This document shows, in pieces, positions 61,198 through 64,000 of a stretch of DNA of 64,000 nucleotides (positions are counted from its first letter, which is position 1; the number at the start of each line of letters is the position of its first letter). A program made the translations under genes and the position numbers. The DNA comes from Streptomyces vietnamensis (GTDB taxonomy: Bacteria > Actinomycetota > Actinomycetes > Streptomycetales > Streptomycetaceae), in the NCBI RefSeq assembly GCF_000830005.1, contig NZ_CP010407.1, positions 5,894,001-5,958,000 of the forward strand. The letters are read 5' to 3'. The notes beneath the pieces were generated by a model. The model searched no databases, had not been told where the DNA came from, and saw nothing but the letters and a program-made list of their open reading frames with translations.

Positions 61198-63543
61198 GTG
61201 TCCCTGCCCCTCTGGTCCCGACGCACCTTCCTGAGCACGACGGCCGCCGCCGCGGCCACCCTCGCCCTCGCCCCGCAGGCCCACGCGGCCGACCCGGCCG
61301 ACCCGGCCGACCCGGCCGACGAGTTCGAGGCGCTGCGGCTCCGCTGGCTCGACCTCCAGCTCGGCTCCGGCTTCGACGCCGGGGCCGAGCCCTACGCCGG
61401 CAAGCTCGCCGAGACGGGCACGCTCGCGCGTGGCTTCCGCGCGGGCATGGCCGCCACCCCCACCTCGCTCTGGCCCGACGCCCCCTTCGACCCGCCGGCC
61501 GGCGTCACCCAGAGCTACAGCCGCCTGTGGACCATGACCCAGGCGTACATACAGCCCGGCACCGGCCTCACCGGCGACGAGAGCCTGCTCGCCGACGTGC
61601 TGCGCGGCCTCGACCACCTCTCCGCCACCGTCTACAGGGCGGGAGCCCCGCGCTACGGCAACTGGTGGGAATGGCAGATCGGCTCGCCCCGCCTCCTCAT
61701 GGACATCGTGGCCGCGCTCCACCCCCGCCTCGGCGCCGAGCGCATCGCCGCCGCCTGCGCCGCCGTCGACCACTTCGTGCCCGACTCGGCCCTCGCGAAG
61801 TACACCGGCACCTCCACCGGCGCCAACCGCGTCGACCTGTGCCGCTCGGTGGCGCTGCGCGGGGTCCTCGGCGCGAACCCCGCCAAGATCGCCCTCGCCC
61901 GCGACGCCCTCTCGCCCGTCTTCCCGTACGTCACCCAGGGCGACGGCCTCTACGCCGACGGCTCCTTCGTCCAGCACACCTGGATCGCCTACTCCGGCAC
62001 CTACGGGCAGGTCATGCTCGACGGCCTCGGCAAGCTGTTCTCCCTCCTCGCCGGGTCCACCTGGGCCGTCACCGACCCCAACCGCCAGATCGTCCTGGAC
62101 AGCGTCGAGAAGGCGTACGCGCCCCTCATCTACGACGGACTGATGATGGACAGCGTCAACGGGCGCGCCATCAGCCGCGGCTACCTCAAGAACGACGACC
62201 GCCGGATCATGCGCTCCGACCACTTCCACGGCCAGGGCGTCATCGCGGCCATCGCCCTCCTCGCGGGCGGGGCGTCCGCCGCCGAGCGGGACCGGTGGCA
62301 CGCGCGCGTGAAGGGCTGGATCGAGCGCGACACCGTCTCCCCGATCCTCGCCGCCCGCCAGTTCGGCGTCGCCGACCTCGCCCGGCTGCAGGCCGTGGCC
62401 GCGTCGCCCCTCCCCGCCGCTCCCGAGCCCACCGGCCACCGGCTCTTCGCCGCCATGGACCGGGCCGTCCACCGCCGCCCCGGCTGGGCCGCGAACATCG
62501 CGATGGCCTCGGACCGGATCGCGTACTACGAGTGCGGCAACGGCGAGAACCCGCGCGGCTGGCACACCGGAGCCGGGATGCTCTCCTGGTGGACCCCGGA
62601 CCTCGGCGACCAGTACACCGACTGGTTCTGGCCCACCGTCGACCCGTACCGCCTGCCCGGCACCACCGTCTCCACCAAGCGCCTCGCCGACCGGGCGGGC
62701 GGCGAGTGGGGCGCGTCCCGGCCGGCGGTCCGCTGGGTCGGCGGCGCCACCGACGGCGAGTACGCGGCCGTCGGCCAGCACCTCAAGGGCCTCGGCTCCA
62801 CCCTGGAGGCCCGCAAGTCCTGGTTCTGCGCGGCGGACGCGGTCATCTGCCTGGGCGCCGGGATCACCGCGACCGACGGCGTGCCGGTCGAGACGGTCGT
62901 CGACAACCGGCTCCTGGGGGAGGGAGGCACCCAGGCCTTCACCACCGGCGAGGGCTGGGCGCACCTGGAGGGGCACGGCGGCTGGGTCTTCCCGGAGGGC
63001 GCCGGGAACCTCCGCACCCTCCGCGAGGACCGCACCGGCGCCTGGAGCGACATCAACACCACCAGCTCCACCGAGCGCAGGGCCCGCCGCTACCAGACCC
63101 TCTGGCTGGACCACGGCACCGACCCGGTCGCCGCCTCGTACGCCTACCTCCTGATGCCGGGCGCCTCCCCGCGCACGCTCGCGGCCCGCGCCGCCGACCC
63201 AGGCTGGCTGCACGTTCTCGACAACACCGCCGAGCGGCAGGCGGTCGCCGTCCCGTCCCTCGGACTGACCGCGGCGAACCTCTGGCAGGCCGGTACGGTG
63301 GGACCCCTCACGGTCACCGCGCCCGCGAGCGTCCTCGTCCGGCGCCGCCGCTCCGTCCTCGACCTGAGGGTCTCCGAGCCGCTCCGCACGGGGGAGCCGC
63401 TCGAGCTGGTGTGGAACCGTCCGGTCCGCGGGGTGGTCCGCCACGATCCCTCGGTGGAGGTCCTCGCCACCGGCTCCGAGCTGCGGCTGCGGATCACTCC
63501 CGGCACCGGGGGCGCGACCCATGGTTGCGAGGTACTGCTCTAG
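61198..63543 (+). CDS. Polysaccharide lyase family 8 (hyaluronate/chondroitin/xanthan-lyase type), Tat-exported
   Basis: A 781-residue lyase cleaving uronic-acid polysaccharides by beta-elimination. Tat signal SRRTFLSTTAAAAATLALA with ADPADPADPA repeats after the cleavage site. The alpha/alpha-toroid has NWWEWQIGSPR (Asn155 and the aromatic patch), Asn210 (TGANRVD), His260 (VQHTWIAY) and Tyr269, in the spacing of characterised PL8 enzymes. The C-terminal beta domains are complete. GTG 61198 was chosen for GGGAGG 6 nt upstream. Substrate (hyaluronan, chondroitin or xanthan) cannot be decided. It lies in tandem with GH101 but has its own LacI-type operator. Confidence 0.92.
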   Translation: MSLPLWSRRTFLSTTAAAAATLALAPQAHAADPADPADPADEFEALRLRWLDLQLGSGFDAGAEPYAGKLAETGTLARGFRAGMAATPTSLWPDAPFDPPAGVTQSYSRLWTMTQAYIQPGTGLTGDESLLADVLRGLDHLSATVYRAGAPRYGNWWEWQIGSPRLLMDIVAALHPRLGAERIAAACAAVDHFVPDSALAKYTGTSTGANRVDLCRSVALRGVLGANPAKIALARDALSPVFPYVTQGDGLYADGSFVQHTWIAYSGTYGQVMLDGLGKLFSLLAGSTWAVTDPNRQIVLDSVEKAYAPLIYDGLMMDSVNGRAISRGYLKNDDRRIMRSDHFHGQGVIAAIALLAGGASAAERDRWHARVKGWIERDTVSPILAARQFGVADLARLQAVAASPLPAAPEPTGHRLFAAMDRAVHRRPGWAANIAMASDRIAYYECGNGENPRGWHTGAGMLSWWTPDLGDQYTDWFWPTVDPYRLPGTTVSTKRLADRAGGEWGASRPAVRWVGGATDGEYAAVGQHLKGLGSTLEARKSWFCAADAVICLGAGITATDGVPVETVVDNRLLGEGGTQAFTTGEGWAHLEGHGGWVFPEGAGNLRTLREDRTGAWSDINTTSSTERRARRYQTLWLDHGTDPVAASYAYLLMPGASPRTLAARAADPGWLHVLDNTAERQAVAVPSLGLTAANLWQAGTVGPLTVTAPASVLVRRRRSVLDLRVSEPLRTGEPLELVWNRPVRGVVRHDPSVEVLATGSELRLRITPGTGGATHGCEVLL

Positions 63544-63696
63544 GTCTATGTCGGAACCCCACAAACACGGGGGGTGTCTGGCTGTTGACTCGGGTAGGTC
63601 GGGTTCGGGTTCTGTCCAGCCCCACCAGGATTCGACACGCGAGACTGTACGGAGTCGACGGCGGGGTTTTCTTGTGTGACTTCGTAGGGTCGGTAC

Positions 63697-64000
63697 ATGA
63701 CCGTTGTGGACCAGATCCCGAGCGAGCCCGCTGACGCCCGTGGCCGAGTGGCCGAGCTGCACGTCCTGCGCGAGCAGGCGATGGCCGGACCCAGCGAGCG
63801 GGCCACCGAGGCCCAGCACGCGAAGGGCAAGCTGACCGCGCGCGAGCGCATCGAGCTGCTGCTCGACCCTGGTTCCTTCAACGAGGTCGAGCAGCTGCGC
63901 CGACACCGCGCGCAGGGCTTCGGCCTGGAGGCCAAGAAGCCGTACACCGACGGTGTCGTCACCGGCTGGGGCACGGTCGAGGGCCGCACGGTCTTCGTCT
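63697..64000 (+). CDS. accB: Acyl-CoA carboxylase carboxyltransferase (beta) subunit, N-terminal part
   Basis: The first 101 codons; the gene runs off the right edge. AEAQHAKGKLTARERIELLLDPGSF-type sequence (here TEAQHAKGKLTARERIELLL), NEVEQLRRHRAQGFGLEAKK and YTDGVVTGWGTVEGRTVFV are the N-terminal signature of biotin-dependent acetyl/propionyl-CoA carboxyltransferases. From memory it corresponds to S. coelicolor SCO5535, there called accB, which supplies malonyl- or methylmalonyl-CoA. The ATG sits 6 nt after TAGGGT (63685-63690) with no ribosome site, suggesting a leaderless mRNA. The 153 nt upstream hold TTGACT (63585-63590) and a small C/G hairpin after PL8. Confidence 0.93.
   Translation, partial: MTVVDQIPSEPADARGRVAELHVLREQAMAGPSERATEAQHAKGKLTARERIELLLDPGSFNEVEQLRRHRAQGFGLEAKKPYTDGVVTGWGTVEGRTVFV

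Noticed and set aside
57990..61259. 1089-codon open frame antisense to GH101
   Set aside because: Low-complexity Gly/Val/Asp product typical of shadow frames opposite high-GC genes.

Overview
The window is GC-rich actinobacterial chromosome, almost certainly Streptomyces. The signs are very strong G/C preference at codon third positions, many GTG/TTG starts, Tat and lipoprotein signals, a LAL-type LuxR regulator, and a single TTA (bldA) codon noticed in about 50 genes. From memory, the gene order (EAL protein - gatCAB - GGDEF/EAL - ilvBNC - serA - proline catabolism - leuB - ilvE - urease - cimA - acyl-CoA carboxylase) follows the conserved core arm of Streptomyces chromosomes (the SCO5495-SCO5535 neighbourhood of S. 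coelicolor). No phage, plasmid, IS element, CRISPR array, rRNA or tRNA was recognised.

Layout. 1-4.1 kb: end of an EAL c-di-GMP phosphodiesterase (probably rmdB), then the gatC-gatA-(82-aa membrane protein)-gatB operon for tRNA-dependent amidation. 4.2-17.2 kb: accessory functions, namely a C2-like acidic protein divergent from a Tat-exported phospholipase C, an MMPL exporter with an acetyltransferase, a LAL regulator, a PQQ-type sugar dehydrogenase lipoprotein, an aldo/keto reductase and a 2-hydroxyacid dehydrogenase. 17.3-26.3 kb: a ten-helix PAS-GGDEF-EAL protein carrying the TTA codon, then the ilvB attenuator, ilvB-ilvN-ilvC and serA. 26.3-31.3 kb: a TetR gene behind a 20-bp perfect palindrome, then a CHAT-protease/TPR gene divergent from two coupled small genes, the best candidate here for a conflict or programmed-death cassette. 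31.3-35.3 kb: PucR-type regulator divergent from proline dehydrogenase and pruA. 35.3-40.3 kb: an alpha/beta hydrolase with an inserted repeat, an AAC(2')-I-type aminoglycoside acetyltransferase, PadR plus membrane partner, and a medium-chain reductase divergent from LysR. 40.2-42.8 kb: leuB and ilvE. 42.8-49.8 kb: nitrogen block of NCS1 permease, fused ureAB, ureC, agmatine deiminase, TetR and MHS transporter. 49.9-55.6 kb: cimA behind a candidate Ile attenuator, a Gly-rich membrane protein, a second sliding clamp and a serine hydrolase. 55.6-63.5 kb: YceI, a small secreted LAS-type peptidase, a GH101 endo-alpha-GalNAcase and a PL8 lyase with a LacI-type operator. 63.7 kb to the end: start of an acyl-CoA carboxylase beta subunit.

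How it works together. Branched-chain amino-acid synthesis is spread over ilvBNC, leuB, ilvE and cimA, with transcription attenuation evident at ilvB and likely at cimA; serA adds serine. Proline, agmatine and urea genes form a nitrogen-scavenging theme. The terminal secreted enzymes suggest attack on animal-type glycoconjugates (mucin O-glycans and a polyuronide or glycosaminoglycan). Several genes share a leaderless promoter layout, TANNNT then 6-7 nt then the start codon. Functions are assigned by motif recognition only; no database search was possible.
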